NCBI RefSeq assembly: GCF_900113005.1
Contig: NZ_FONW01000002.1
Coordinates: 1 to 64,000 of the forward strand
DNA from: Sunxiuqinia elliptica
Lineage (GTDB): Bacteria; Bacteroidota; Bacteroidia; Bacteroidales; Prolixibacteraceae
Direction: 5' to 3'
DNA length: 64,000 bases
Below, piece after piece: positions 55,897-64,000 of this stretch. Position 1 is the first letter of the stretch. Each line of letters starts with the position of its first letter. The position numbers and the translations under genes were made by a program. The notes beneath the pieces are model-generated. The model did no database searches and was not told the origin of the DNA. It worked only from the letters and a program-made list of their open reading frames with translations.

Positions 55897-56594
55897 TGCA
55901 AGAGTTTTTTACCAACCTATTGGATCAATCTTCTTTTTCGCTGTGGTCAGCTTTTTTGCTGGGCCTGTTAACCTCACTAGGGCCGTGCACACTAACTAGT
56001 AACCTGGCAGCTGTTGGATTTATTGGTCGCGAAGGGGCGAATAAGAAACAAGTGTTGTTGGGCGGACTTTTCTATACACTGGGGCGGGCACTTTCGTATG
56101 TGCTACTCGCTGTTATCTTATATTTTGGAGCCAATGCACTTGATATTTCCGGCTTTTTAGCTCGTTATGGCGAAAAGTTACTGGCCCCACTCTTGATCTT
56201 CATCGGAATTGTTATGCTTGACTTGCTACGGATTCCATTCCCCTCGTGGAACTGGTTGGTCAATCAGTTGGAAAAAGAAAATCAGTTGAAAGCGATTAAA
56301 CCATTTCTGTTGGGGGTGGTGTTTGCTTTGGCTTTTTGTTCTTATAGCGGAGTCATGTACTTTGGGCTGTTGATTCCAATGACCTTGAAAAGCCCGGCAG
56401 GACTGCTGCTTCCTTTTTTGTTTGCTTTGGGTACCGGTGTTGTTGTAATTTTATCAACGTTATTGTTGGCCTTTGCTTTTGACGGATTTTCAAGCTGGTT
56501 GCGAAAAGTCCAAAACCTGGAAATCTGGTTACGGAGGGGAGTGGCCCTTCTGTTTATTCTGATGGGGGTCTATCAACTTCGAGTTATATTTTAA
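55896..56594 (+). CDS. ArsG-family (DsbD/CcdA-like) membrane protein
   Basis: A 232-residue protein with six predicted transmembrane helices. LGLLTSLGPCTLTSNLAAVG (Pro-Cys in helix 1) and LGVVFALAFCSYSGVMYFGL (Cys in helix 4) place one Cys in each half, as in the DsbD/CcdA family that moves electrons from cytoplasmic thioredoxin to periplasmic acceptors. It belongs to the ArsG family ('aromatic aminobenzylarsenical efflux permease'), but the conserved Cys pair argues for electron transfer. It begins in the ArsF stop codon (TAATG). Confidence 0.85.
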   Translation: MQEFFTNLLDQSSFSLWSAFLLGLLTSLGPCTLTSNLAAVGFIGREGANKKQVLLGGLFYTLGRALSYVLLAVILYFGANALDISGFLARYGEKLLAPLLIFIGIVMLDLLRIPFPSWNWLVNQLEKENQLKAIKPFLLGVVFALAFCSYSGVMYFGLLIPMTLKSPAGLLLPFLFALGTGVVVILSTLLLAFAFDGFSSWLRKVQNLEIWLRRGVALLFILMGVYQLRVIF

Positions 56595-56749
56595 GCCGTT
56601 TTGATGAGATTGCTTTTACTGGCAAACGATAGGCCGGATTACTATTCGTTGCCAATGTGTTTTAGCTTAGAGCAAGCTCATCGCATTTCCACAAGGTCGT
56701 CTTTTTACAAAAAATAGCCTTGCTGTACCCATACTGTACCCATGAATAA

Positions 56750-56781
56750 TTGGACAGAAAGGTCAATGTCGAGTAATTTTG
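56750..56781 (+). promoter_or_regulatory. Promoter of the 1750-aa surface protein gene
   Basis: TTG at 56750-56752, a 21-bp spacer and TAATTTTG at 56774-56781 fit the Bacteroidota promoter consensus fully. It lies 54 bp before the ATG. Just upstream CTGTACCCAT occurs twice in a row (about 56724-56744), possibly a regulator site. Confidence 0.65.
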
Positions 56782-56835
56782 CCCCCAAAACGAATTAGCA
56801 TAATTTCTTAATGCTTATTGAGGTAACCAAAAATC

Positions 56836-59800
56836 ATGAAAAAATTCTACTTCTACCCGAAGTTAGCTAATCTGCTGGCTTTTACCTTCAAAATCTTTTT
56901 GATCAGTTTAATGTCTTTTACTGGAGTTTATAACACCTTCGCTTTAGAGTTTAGAACAAAGCTTTTAGATGATCTAGCAGGAAATATAAACTCAATAAGT
57001 AATTCGCCAATTGCTCGAGATAATAATAGGATTTATGAGCTTTCTCATAGGAGTTTTATCGAAGAAGAGGATGTAATTCCCCCCACAGTAAAGACTCGTG
57101 ATATTACTGTTATCTTGGATGAGTCAGGGAATGCTATGATTACGGCAGAAGAGATCGATGATAATTCTTCGGATAATGTTGGGATTACGGGACTTTTCCT
57201 TGATCTGACTTCGTTTGATTGCAGCCAGATTGGCGATAATACGGTGAGCTTGACAGCACGTGATGCGGCTGGTAATATGGCATCGGCAATGGCTGTGGTG
57301 ACTGTACTCGACAATACTCCGCCCAAGCTATTAGAAAAGAACTATACCCTGATGCTGAATTCAGAGGGAACAGCTTCTTTCAATCCAAAAGATTATTCTT
57401 TTGAAATAACCTTAACAGTAAATCCAACCTACACTTCGAATTGGGTGATATTTAGATATTTTCAAGACGATCTAACACCGGAGGAGTTGGATGGTTTGTA
57501 TTTTACGCTTGATGGACTTTCCTATCATCAATTGTTTTTTGATCATACGGATAGATTCGACCAATCCTATTTCTATCTAGATACAGATGGGCATAATCCC
57601 AGTCTGAATGCACAGGATATATTTGGGAAAAATCGAAGAGAGTTCACTTTAAGCTTCGCATCGTGGTATGATACCTGTGGAGATGTAGAGGTAAGTTTAA
57701 GTCAAAACGAGTTTGGATGCGATGAGGTGGGGAATCATTCACTCAAGTTGCTTTTGTCTGATGCCCGGGGAAATAGCATTGAAGAATCAGTTGTAATAAC
57801 GATTGAAGATACAATAAGGCCGCATCTAACTACAAAGGATCTGACAATAGAGTTTGAGAATGAAACAGATGTCCCCAGAACAATCACTTCTGTCGATTTG
57901 GTCGAGAAGGCGGTGGATAACTGTGCCGTTCAGGATATTACGATAAGTCAAGAGGTGTTTAGTCCGGCTAATGCAGGAGCAAATGAAGTGAAGGTGAGTG
58001 TAACTGATAAGCAGGGCAACCGCGTAGAGCAAACAGCCGTGGTAACTGTTGTCGTCCCAGATCAGGTTTCACCAAAGGTTGTGACTAAAGATATCACGGT
58101 TCAGTTGGATCAATCGGGAGGGGTAAGCGTTAGTCCGGAACAAATAGATAATGGCTCTAGCGATAATCTGAGAATTACATCACTTACCCTGGACCAGACT
58201 TATTTTGACTGCAGTAGCGTTGGCGATAATGTTGTAACGCTAACAGCTCAAGATGCTGCTGGCAATACGGCATCGGAGCCTGCAACAGTCACAGTAGTTG
58301 ACAATTCTCGCCCTACGCTATTAGAAAAGAACTATACATTGATGCTTGATTCAGAAGGAAGAACTTCTTTTAATCCAGAGGATTATACATTCGAAGTCTC
58401 CTTAACAGTAGATCCATACTACACTTCAAATTTGGTGATATTTAGATATCTTAAGGCGGATTTTGAACCAGAGAAATTGGACGGTTTATATTTTACGATT
58501 GATGGATTTACCTATCATCAACTGTTTCTTTATCAATCGCATGTAGGTGGGGCTGCCTATTATTATATTGATAAAGATGGTTCTAGTGGGACTCTGAATG
58601 TGCAGGATATATTTGGCGAGCAGATGAGAGCGTTTACCTTGAAGTTTGCATCGTGGTACGATAACTGTGGAGATGTGCTGGTTGAGTTGCCAAAAAAGGA
58701 TTTCACCTGCGATGATTTGGGCGAAAATATGCTTGATGTGACCTTTACCGACACATACAACAATCAGTTGGACGAAACAATTGCGGTTACCGTAAAAGAT
58801 ACCATTAAACCACTTCTGTCAACTAAGAATCTGAAGATTGAGTTTGAGCATGAAGAAGATGAAGCAGTTACTATTGAATCGCAGAATCTGGTGGTAGAGG
58901 CCACTGACAATTGTGGAATTCAGGAGATTACTTTAAGTCGAAACACCTTTAACGCTAGTGATGCCGGAGAGAATGATGTTGTCGTAATGTTGACAGATAC
59001 TTATGGGAATAGTGTTGAGCAAACGGCGGTGGTAACTGTTGTTGTTCCTGATCATACTCCTCCAATGGTAATCACTCAAGATATTCAAGTTGAGTTGGAT
59101 GAGTCCGGAAAGGCAACCATCAGCCCGGAACAAGTAGATCATGGTTCTTCTGATAATTTGAGGATTACAAACTTAAGCTTGGATCGAACCTTTTTTGATT
59201 GTAGTCATCTTGGGGAAAATACGGTTGTTCTGACTGCTTTTGATGCTGCTGGAAATAGGGCATCGGAAACCGCTGTAGTTACTGTGGTTGACAATATTCC
59301 ACCAAGTATATCTAACAAGCCTCTCATGGTGATGCTGGATGCTGAAGGGAATGCTTCTTTTAATCCTGCGGATTATTTTTTCGAAATGTCGTTAACGGTG
59401 TATGGCAACTATGATTACAACAGGATTAGTCTAAGTCGTTTTGAGAATCGTGATGTGGCTCCTGAAGATTTAGACGGTCTGTATTTTAGACTTGAGGGAG
59501 CTCCATACCATCAGTTATTTTTTGATCGTACTTATTCTGATGGAAGCTCATTTTACTATATTGATCGGGAGGACTATAGTTCTAATCCCAATATGAAAGA
59601 GCTATTTGGCAATCAATCCCGTGAACTGAACTTGAGTTTTACACCATGGCCCGATAACTGTGGAAATGTGCAAATTGCACTGAGTCAGAATGAGTTTAGT
59701 TGCAATGATATTGGCGATAACACACTCACCCTAACAGCCCGGGATGGAAGTGGGAATGAGATCAACTCTGAGGTTACGATCACGGTAGTAGATACCATCA

Positions 59801-62088
59801 GCCCTGTTTTAATCACCAAGAATTTCAAGCTTGAGTTTGAAAATGCGGAAGCTGACTTGGTTACTATTGGTCCTAAAGATTTGATCACGACAGCAAGTGA
59901 TAACTGTGCAATTCAGAATATTGCGTTAAGCAAAAATACATTTGGTCCGAATGATACTGGAGAGAATGAGGTTATCGTAAGCTTAACTGACATTCATGGT
60001 AATACGACAAGAAAACCGGCTTTGGTAATTATTCCCGATGTCATTCTCCCGGAAGTTATAACACAAAATATTACAGTTGAGTTAGATGAGTATGGGAAGG
60101 CAACCATTAGTCCGGAACAAATCGACAATGGTTCTTCTGATAATATCGGAATCAAGGCTCTTTCGTTAGACAAAACTTCGTTTGATTGTAGCAACAAGTT
60201 TGGCGATAATAGAGTTACCTTAACGGCATACGATGCAGCTGGAAATAAGGCTTCGGCAACGGCTGTGGTTACAGTGCTAGATAATATCCTTCCAACACTA
60301 TCTGCCAAGAGCTATACACTAAAGCTTGATGCTGAAGGGAACGCTTCTTTCAACCCAAAGGACTATTCATTTGAAATGACCTTGACGGCAGTTCCCGATG
60401 GCGGTTCCAATGGGGTAATCTTAAAGGACTTTAAAGAAGGAGGTTCTACTCCAAAAGAGCTTGATGGCTTGTATTTTACCATAGATGGAATTTCCTACCA
60501 TCAGTTATTTCTTGTCGACATGGATTACGCAGGGAACTCTTATTATTATGTTGATTTAGAAGAGGGTAGTTCTAGCCCCAATGCACAGGAGATATTTGGG
60601 TCTCAAGCAGGGGAGTTTGACATGAGCTTTACACTAGGGTATGATAACTGTGGAGAAGTGCAGATTGTCTCAAGTCCGAGTGAGTTTAGTTGCGAGCATG
60701 TGGGAGAGAATGCGGTAATCCTGACTGCCCTGGATGCCAGCGAAAATAAAGTAAGCAAACCGGTTACCATTACGGTGAAGGACACCATTAGTCCGGTTTT
60801 ATTGACCAAGGATTTTGAGATTGATTTTGAAAATGCAAGAGCTGAATCAATCACGCTTGATCCAAGAGATTTAGTGCGTGGCGCTACCGATAATTGTGGG
60901 ATTCAGGATACTGTTCTAAGTCAAACCACATTTAGCCCGGATGATACCGGTGAGAATGAAGTTATTGTAAGTTTAACTGATATTCATGGCAATCGGACAA
61001 TGCAAAAAGCGGTGGTCTCCATTCCCGACGTTATTCCTCCAATTATTGAAACACGAGATATTACAGTCGATTTGGACGATTCTGGAGAGGCAACAATTAC
61101 TTCACAACAAATTGACCGAGGTTCTTCTGATAATGTGGCAATTACTGAACTATTTTTGGATAAGACTTCGTTTGATTGCAGTGATTTAGGCGAAAATACC
61201 GTTACGTTGACAGCCCGGGATGCTGCTGGGAATGTGTCATTTGGAAGAGCGATTGTAACAGTTGTTGACAGGCTTGAGCCAACGATTGCTCAAAAAGAAG
61301 ACATTGTTATCGTTGCAGAAGCGGACGCTTACTCGGCAGTGGTCGAGTTTTCAACTCCTTCGGCAAGTGATGCCTGTGGCGTGGAAGTGGTTCAGACATC
61401 AGGACTTGCCAGTGGCAGTGAATTTCCTGCGGGAACAACAGAAGTCGTGTTTACTGCGACTGATACCTCTGGAAATACCAGTGAAAGTCATTTTATGGTG
61501 ACGGTTGAGACTGTTAACCGAGCACCAGAATTGAAAGGAGAGGTGGATACGATTTATGTAGATAAGAATACGACTTATACAGCAGATCTTCCAACGGGCT
61601 TATTTGTTGATGCAGATCCTGGCGATGTGTTAAGCTACAGTTTAGCAACGAAGGATGGATCAGCACTTCCAGCCTGGGTTGTATTAAGCTCGGAGCAAAT
61701 GCAAGTAACCGTTTCCCCAACAGATTTAGAAGTTGGAGAGCATATTTTCCTATTAACAGCGAGTGATCAACATGGAGCTACGGCAGATGTTGAACTGGTT
61801 ATTGTTGTGCAGATTCCGACCGGAGTTGAGGATTTGAATCAGGCTTTTGATTTTGTCGTTTATCCTAACCCGAGCAAGGGTAAGGTGTATGTTCGTCTTC
61901 AGAGAACTGACGTCTCAGAAGGTGAAATACTGATTCACAGTATTGGAGGACAGGAGATTTACCGGGAAAGTTATTTGTTTGATAAAGAAATAGAATTAGA
62001 CCTATCGAAAGAAGTGGATGGGGTTTACTTTATCAGTATTCAAGCCGGCGGCCAAGTATTAACCAAAAAGGTAATTTTGAAAAAGTAA
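56836..62088 (+). CDS. Giant repeat-built secreted protein with T9SS type A sorting domain
   Basis: 1750 residues. A signal-type N-terminus (about 1-37) is followed by four tandem ~330-residue repeats beginning near residues 85, 415, 745 and 1074, and a partial fifth at 1404. Each repeat has an HYR/Ig-like part (DITVxLDxSGxAxI, SSDNxxI, LTARDAAGN), a unique ~110-residue part (FNPKDYSFE, LDGLYFTxDG, YHQLFF) and a second Ig-like part (ATDNCGIQ, LTDxxGN). The fifth lacks the middle part and leads into an HYR domain (about 1475-1555) and a putative Ig/cadherin domain (APELKGEVDTIYV). A C-terminal sorting domain (YPNPSKGKVYVRL to LTKKVILKK) directs type IX export and surface anchoring. The ligand is unknown. 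Confidence 0.9.
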   Translation: MKKFYFYPKLANLLAFTFKIFLISLMSFTGVYNTFALEFRTKLLDDLAGNINSISNSPIARDNNRIYELSHRSFIEEEDVIPPTVKTRDITVILDESGNAMITAEEIDDNSSDNVGITGLFLDLTSFDCSQIGDNTVSLTARDAAGNMASAMAVVTVLDNTPPKLLEKNYTLMLNSEGTASFNPKDYSFEITLTVNPTYTSNWVIFRYFQDDLTPEELDGLYFTLDGLSYHQLFFDHTDRFDQSYFYLDTDGHNPSLNAQDIFGKNRREFTLSFASWYDTCGDVEVSLSQNEFGCDEVGNHSLKLLLSDARGNSIEESVVITIEDTIRPHLTTKDLTIEFENETDVPRTITSVDLVEKAVDNCAVQDITISQEVFSPANAGANEVKVSVTDKQGNRVEQTAVVTVVVPDQVSPKVVTKDITVQLDQSGGVSVSPEQIDNGSSDNLRITSLTLDQTYFDCSSVGDNVVTLTAQDAAGNTASEPATVTVVDNSRPTLLEKNYTLMLDSEGRTSFNPEDYTFEVSLTVDPYYTSNLVIFRYLKADFEPEKLDGLYFTIDGFTYHQLFLYQSHVGGAAYYYIDKDGSSGTLNVQDIFGEQMRAFTLKFASWYDNCGDVLVELPKKDFTCDDLGENMLDVTFTDTYNNQLDETIAVTVKDTIKPLLSTKNLKIEFEHEEDEAVTIESQNLVVEATDNCGIQEITLSRNTFNASDAGENDVVVMLTDTYGNSVEQTAVVTVVVPDHTPPMVITQDIQVELDESGKATISPEQVDHGSSDNLRITNLSLDRTFFDCSHLGENTVVLTAFDAAGNRASETAVVTVVDNIPPSISNKPLMVMLDAEGNASFNPADYFFEMSLTVYGNYDYNRISLSRFENRDVAPEDLDGLYFRLEGAPYHQLFFDRTYSDGSSFYYIDREDYSSNPNMKELFGNQSRELNLSFTPWPDNCGNVQIALSQNEFSCNDIGDNTLTLTARDGSGNEINSEVTITVVDTISPVLITKNFKLEFENAEADLVTIGPKDLITTASDNCAIQNIALSKNTFGPNDTGENEVIVSLTDIHGNTTRKPALVIIPDVILPEVITQNITVELDEYGKATISPEQIDNGSSDNIGIKALSLDKTSFDCSNKFGDNRVTLTAYDAAGNKASATAVVTVLDNILPTLSAKSYTLKLDAEGNASFNPKDYSFEMTLTAVPDGGSNGVILKDFKEGGSTPKELDGLYFTIDGISYHQLFLVDMDYAGNSYYYVDLEEGSSSPNAQEIFGSQAGEFDMSFTLGYDNCGEVQIVSSPSEFSCEHVGENAVILTALDASENKVSKPVTITVKDTISPVLLTKDFEIDFENARAESITLDPRDLVRGATDNCGIQDTVLSQTTFSPDDTGENEVIVSLTDIHGNRTMQKAVVSIPDVIPPIIETRDITVDLDDSGEATITSQQIDRGSSDNVAITELFLDKTSFDCSDLGENTVTLTARDAAGNVSFGRAIVTVVDRLEPTIAQKEDIVIVAEADAYSAVVEFSTPSASDACGVEVVQTSGLASGSEFPAGTTEVVFTATDTSGNTSESHFMVTVETVNRAPELKGEVDTIYVDKNTTYTADLPTGLFVDADPGDVLSYSLATKDGSALPAWVVLSSEQMQVTVSPTDLEVGEHIFLLTASDQHGATADVELVIVVQIPTGVEDLNQAFDFVVYPNPSKGKVYVRLQRTDVSEGEILIHSIGGQEIYRESYLFDKEIELDLSKEVDGVYFISIQAGGQVLTKKVILKK
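57088..61300 (+). repeat. Four and a part in-frame ~990-bp coding repeats
   Basis: Repeat starts at 57088, 58078, 59068, 60055 and 61045, spaced 990, 990, 987 and 990 bp. The frame is kept. Copies have diverged to differing degrees, with near-identical stretches in the LEKNYTLML and YHQLFF parts. Confidence 0.85.
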
Positions 62089-62109
62089 TAGACTGAATTT
62101 TCTAAAAGT

Positions 62110-62137
62110 AAGAGGCCACTCATTTGAATGGCCTCTT
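62110..62137. terminator. Bidirectional intrinsic terminator
   Basis: A perfect 9-bp stem AAGAGGCCA / TGGCCTCTT between the giant surface protein gene (plus) and the Rrf2 regulator gene (minus). The following sequence is T-rich (TGTTATATTT). Confidence 0.75.
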
Positions 62138-62144
62138 GTTATAT

Positions 62145-62585
62145 TTATGAAATACCTTGTGTTAAGACTGCTTCTCCTTCCTCAATTTTCTTGGCCAAGG
62201 ATTGAATCGTTTCCTTGTTGACCAAGGCGGTGAAATCATTCCTGATTTTTGAAAATTCATCGTGAAGAGGACATTTATTGCCGCTATCGCAACTTTTAAA
62301 GCCAAAGCTACAGCGAGTGAAAGCTTTTTCTCCATCAATGGCCACAATGACACGGTAGAGTTTTAGCGGCTCATCTTTAGCATTAAAAGCAAAACCGCCA
62401 TTGCGTCCTTTCATGCTATAGATAAAATTAAACCGGGTAAGCACCTGCAAAATTTTAGCTGTAAAATGTTCTGGCGACTCAATCTCACGAGCAATCTCGC
62501 GGTATCCCGGTCGTTTTTCTTCCCAATTTTGTAGCTGGATGTACACCAGCGCACGAATAGCATATTCTGCAGATTTTGAAAGCAT
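62145..62585 (-). CDS. Rrf2 family transcriptional regulator (NsrR-like)
   Basis: A 146-residue Rrf2 protein: winged helix (LSKSAEYAIRALVYIQLQ) with recognition segment ESPEHFTAKILQVLTRFNFI, and the Fe-S loop with Cys92, Cys99 and Cys105 (RCSFGFKSCDSGNKCPLHDE). The three-Cys loop is that of NsrR/IscR-type sensors that lose DNA binding when nitric oxide or oxidation attacks the cluster. It lies 23 bp after the ric gene in the same direction and beside the NO reductase gene, so it probably senses nitric oxide and controls both. Sensing of NO is inferred from context. Confidence 0.86.
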   Translation of the reverse strand: MLSKSAEYAIRALVYIQLQNWEEKRPGYREIAREIESPEHFTAKILQVLTRFNFIYSMKGRNGGFAFNAKDEPLKLYRVIVAIDGEKAFTRCSFGFKSCDSGNKCPLHDEFSKIRNDFTALVNKETIQSLAKKIEEGEAVLTQGIS

Positions 62586-62608
62586 TGATTTTTAATTTTG
62601 GCGCAAAA

Positions 62609-63331
62609 TTAGTGTTTTTTCACCACTTCTTGTTCCAGAAGGGCAGCTTTCGGAAACAAAATATTGTTTTCAAGATGAATATGCTGATGTAAGTCTTTCT
62701 CAAACGCCTGTAACGTTTCATAGGCGGCGCGATACGTGTTGCAAGCATCAGCTGGGGGAGTATAACCATTGGTAAGCTTCGAAATCAACTCAAATCGGGC
62801 TCCTTCATTTTCATGTTCTTGTATCATTGCTGCAATGGGTTGTGTAACCGACGGGCCACTTGTCGTAATTGTTTTGCCATCAGCTGCCAGTTGGGCTAAT
62901 TTTTCAACTAGGGGAAAGAGAATTAATTCTTCTTTTTGAAGGTGCATGGTAAGTTGCCCCGCTGATTCTTTGAAATGAGCGTTCACTTCAATAATTTCCG
63001 GATGATTGTCTCCGTGAACTTCCTCTATTTTATCAAGGAGCTTATTCAGTAAAGGAATATTCTCACGCACAAACGAGTGGTGATTGTCAACAATGTAATG
63101 AATTAACTGAGGCAATGGCATTTCATTAAACTTAGGAGCAACCGACTGTTGTTGGATGGAATGCTCAAGTTGTTGGATTACTTCTTTAACATCGATTGCG
63201 TTTGTTGCACAAGCTTCTTGCAAACTTTGCTTACCTCCGCAGCAAAAATCAATTTGGTATTTATCAAACACTTTTACAGTTTGAAAGTGGTCGCGGGCAA
63301 TGTCGCCTACCAGGTTTTCTACGCTAATCAT
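62609..63331 (-). CDS. ric: Iron-sulfur cluster repair di-iron protein (Ric/ScdA/YtfE)
   Basis: A 240-residue protein. The N-terminal ScdA_N domain (VGDIARDHFQTVKVFDKYQI, DFCCGG) is followed by a hemerythrin-like four-helix bundle with His ligands at LPQLIHYIVDNHHSFVRE, LTMHLQKEELILFP, IQEHENEGARFE and LHQHIHLENNILFP, with Glu. Ric proteins repair Fe-S clusters after nitrosative or oxidative damage, and YtfE also handles NO. It is divergent from the NO reductase gene across 149 bp and is followed by the Rrf2 sensor gene. Confidence 0.95.
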   Translation of the reverse strand: MISVENLVGDIARDHFQTVKVFDKYQIDFCCGGKQSLQEACATNAIDVKEVIQQLEHSIQQQSVAPKFNEMPLPQLIHYIVDNHHSFVRENIPLLNKLLDKIEEVHGDNHPEIIEVNAHFKESAGQLTMHLQKEELILFPLVEKLAQLAADGKTITTSGPSVTQPIAAMIQEHENEGARFELISKLTNGYTPPADACNTYRAAYETLQAFEKDLHQHIHLENNILFPKAALLEQEVVKKH

Positions 63332-63382
63332 GATAATTCAATTTAAGATGTGAATACTTAATTTCTGTTCTAAAATACAAAT

Positions 63383-63463
63383 GAGGATAAAAAGGTCCAC
63401 TGATTGACAAAACTAGAATAATCTTTTTATATTTGCAACAGAGGATAAGAGGATGTTATTATC
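63383..63463. promoter_or_regulatory. Candidate operator repeats in ric/norB intergenic region
   Basis: GAGGATAA occurs at 63383-63390 and again at 63441-63448. The second lies inside the inverted pair GATAA-N10-TTATC (63444-63463) just after the expected norB transcript start. Placement would suit a repressor such as the neighbouring Rrf2 protein. No experimental motif was matched. Confidence 0.3.
63404..63435 (+). promoter_or_regulatory. Promoter of NO reductase gene
   Basis: TTG at 63404-63406, a 21-bp spacer and TATATTTG at 63428-63435 fit the Bacteroidota consensus. It lies 45 bp before the norB ATG. Confidence 0.65.
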
Positions 63464-63480
63464 TATTAAATACAAAAACT

Positions 63481-64000
63481 ATGAGTACAAAGAAGTTATG
63501 GTATGGTTTTACTGCAGTAATGGTTCTTTCTTTTGCAGTCCTTCTTTTTTATGGTTGGGAAATTTACAGGCAGGCACCGCCAATCCCTGAGCAGGTGGTT
63601 ACCACTTCCGGGGAAGTTATTTTAACCAGTCAGGAAATCAAAGATGGCCAAAATGTCTGGCAGTCAATTGGTGGACAAGAGCTGGGAACAGTTTGGGGAC
63701 ATGGAGCCTATCAGGCCCCGGATTGGACCGCAGACTGGTTGCACCGCGAGGCCATGTTCATGTTGAACTACTGGGGAAAGAAGGATTTTGGCAAGCTTTA
63801 CGAAAACTTATCCAATGAACAGAAAGCAGCCTTAGAAGCAAGAGTTCAAAAAGAAATGCGGACCAATACCTATGATGAACAAACTGGAAATTTGGTGATT
63901 TCAGATTTGCGGGCGCAGGCATTTGCTGAAGTGGGGAGCCATTATTCCGGCTTATTTATGGATGGGGAAGAAAAAGCTCATTTGCGCGAAGCTTACGCCA
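63481..64000 (+). CDS. norB: Quinol-dependent nitric oxide reductase, large subunit (3' partial)
   Basis: The first 173 codons of a qNor/NorZ-type enzyme, cut by the window end. The N-terminal helix (LWYGFTAVMVLSFAVLLFYG) precedes the periplasmic cytochrome-c-like domain of quinol enzymes: ILTSQEIKDGQNVWQSIGGQ, GTVWGHGAYQAPDWTADWLH and HYSGLFMDGEEKAHLREAYA. No haem c CxxCH is seen in this part, which marks the quinol-fed single-subunit type over the cytochrome-fed NorBC. It reduces NO to nitrous oxide at the inner membrane. Divergent from ric and close to an Rrf2 sensor, it completes an NO-defence module. Confidence 0.92.
   Translation, partial: MSTKKLWYGFTAVMVLSFAVLLFYGWEIYRQAPPIPEQVVTTSGEVILTSQEIKDGQNVWQSIGGQELGTVWGHGAYQAPDWTADWLHREAMFMLNYWGKKDFGKLYENLSNEQKAALEARVQKEMRTNTYDEQTGNLVISDLRAQAFAEVGSHYSGLFMDGEEKAHLREAYA

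Noticed and set aside
1-64000. tRNA or rRNA genes
   Set aside because: No cloverleaf with a GGTTCGAnTCC arm and no rRNA-conserved segments were noticed on reading; 'GGTTCAA' strings in the array belong to hairpins. A tRNAscan-SE run would settle it.

Overview
The window reads as a chromosome segment of a Bacteroidota bacterium, probably order Marinilabiliales/Bacteroidales. Pointers are type IX secretion sorting domains of both kinds (CHU_C-type and 'YPNP...' type), PorP/SprF and OmpA-PD40 proteins, DUF2723/GT117, DUF6427, DUF4251, ArsF/ArsG family proteins, and promoters of the Bacteroidota form TTG-N19-21-TAnnTTTG. No rRNA or tRNA gene was recognised. Placement is from gene content only.

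Left part (1-31.5 kb), mostly core genes. A SprB-like adhesin (5' end outside the window), a PorP/SprF protein and an OmpA-PD40 protein form a surface/secretion locus (1-6.1 kb). A two-gene ThrE-type exporter follows. Then comes a minus-strand run hpt, adk, obg, PAP2 phosphatase and a membrane-anchored MutS-like ATPase. purE, two outer-membrane proteins (one with helix-hairpin-helix motifs), an acyltransferase and a DUF4251 protein are on the plus strand. recJ-uraA (minus) is divergent from lysS-gpsA-pgi (plus). A lipoprotein and a YdjC-type deacetylase precede a copper cluster: an unusual HMA-AraC regulator, a CopA ATPase and a small HMA protein. An EamA transporter closes this part.

Accessory part (30.3-37.1 kb). 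A ~166-bp imperfect palindrome overlaps the HMA-protein stop codon. It is followed by a ~2.8-kb array of hairpin-rich repeats (super-period ~345 bp) that carries one IS200-like/RAYT Y1 transposase between two of its hairpins. Next are an unrecognised 154-aa gene, ten exact-length 21-bp tandem units, and an orphan PLD-nuclease/helicase-associated-domain protein that looks transferred. This is the most novel stretch.

Right part (37.2-64 kb). Two outer-membrane barrels, an AraC regulator, OsmC and YdeI-like proteins are followed by a minus-strand tripartite MacAB-TolC-like efflux operon. A five-gene minus-strand operon then combines a GT117 membrane protein, a polysaccharide deacetylase, purD, DUF6427 and a carbamoyltransferase. 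A thioredoxin-ArsF-ArsG operon precedes a 1750-aa T9SS cargo built of four ~330-residue repeats plus a partial fifth. The window ends in a nitric-oxide stress module: an Rrf2 regulator and a Ric di-iron repair protein (minus), divergent from a quinol NO reductase gene cut by the window edge.
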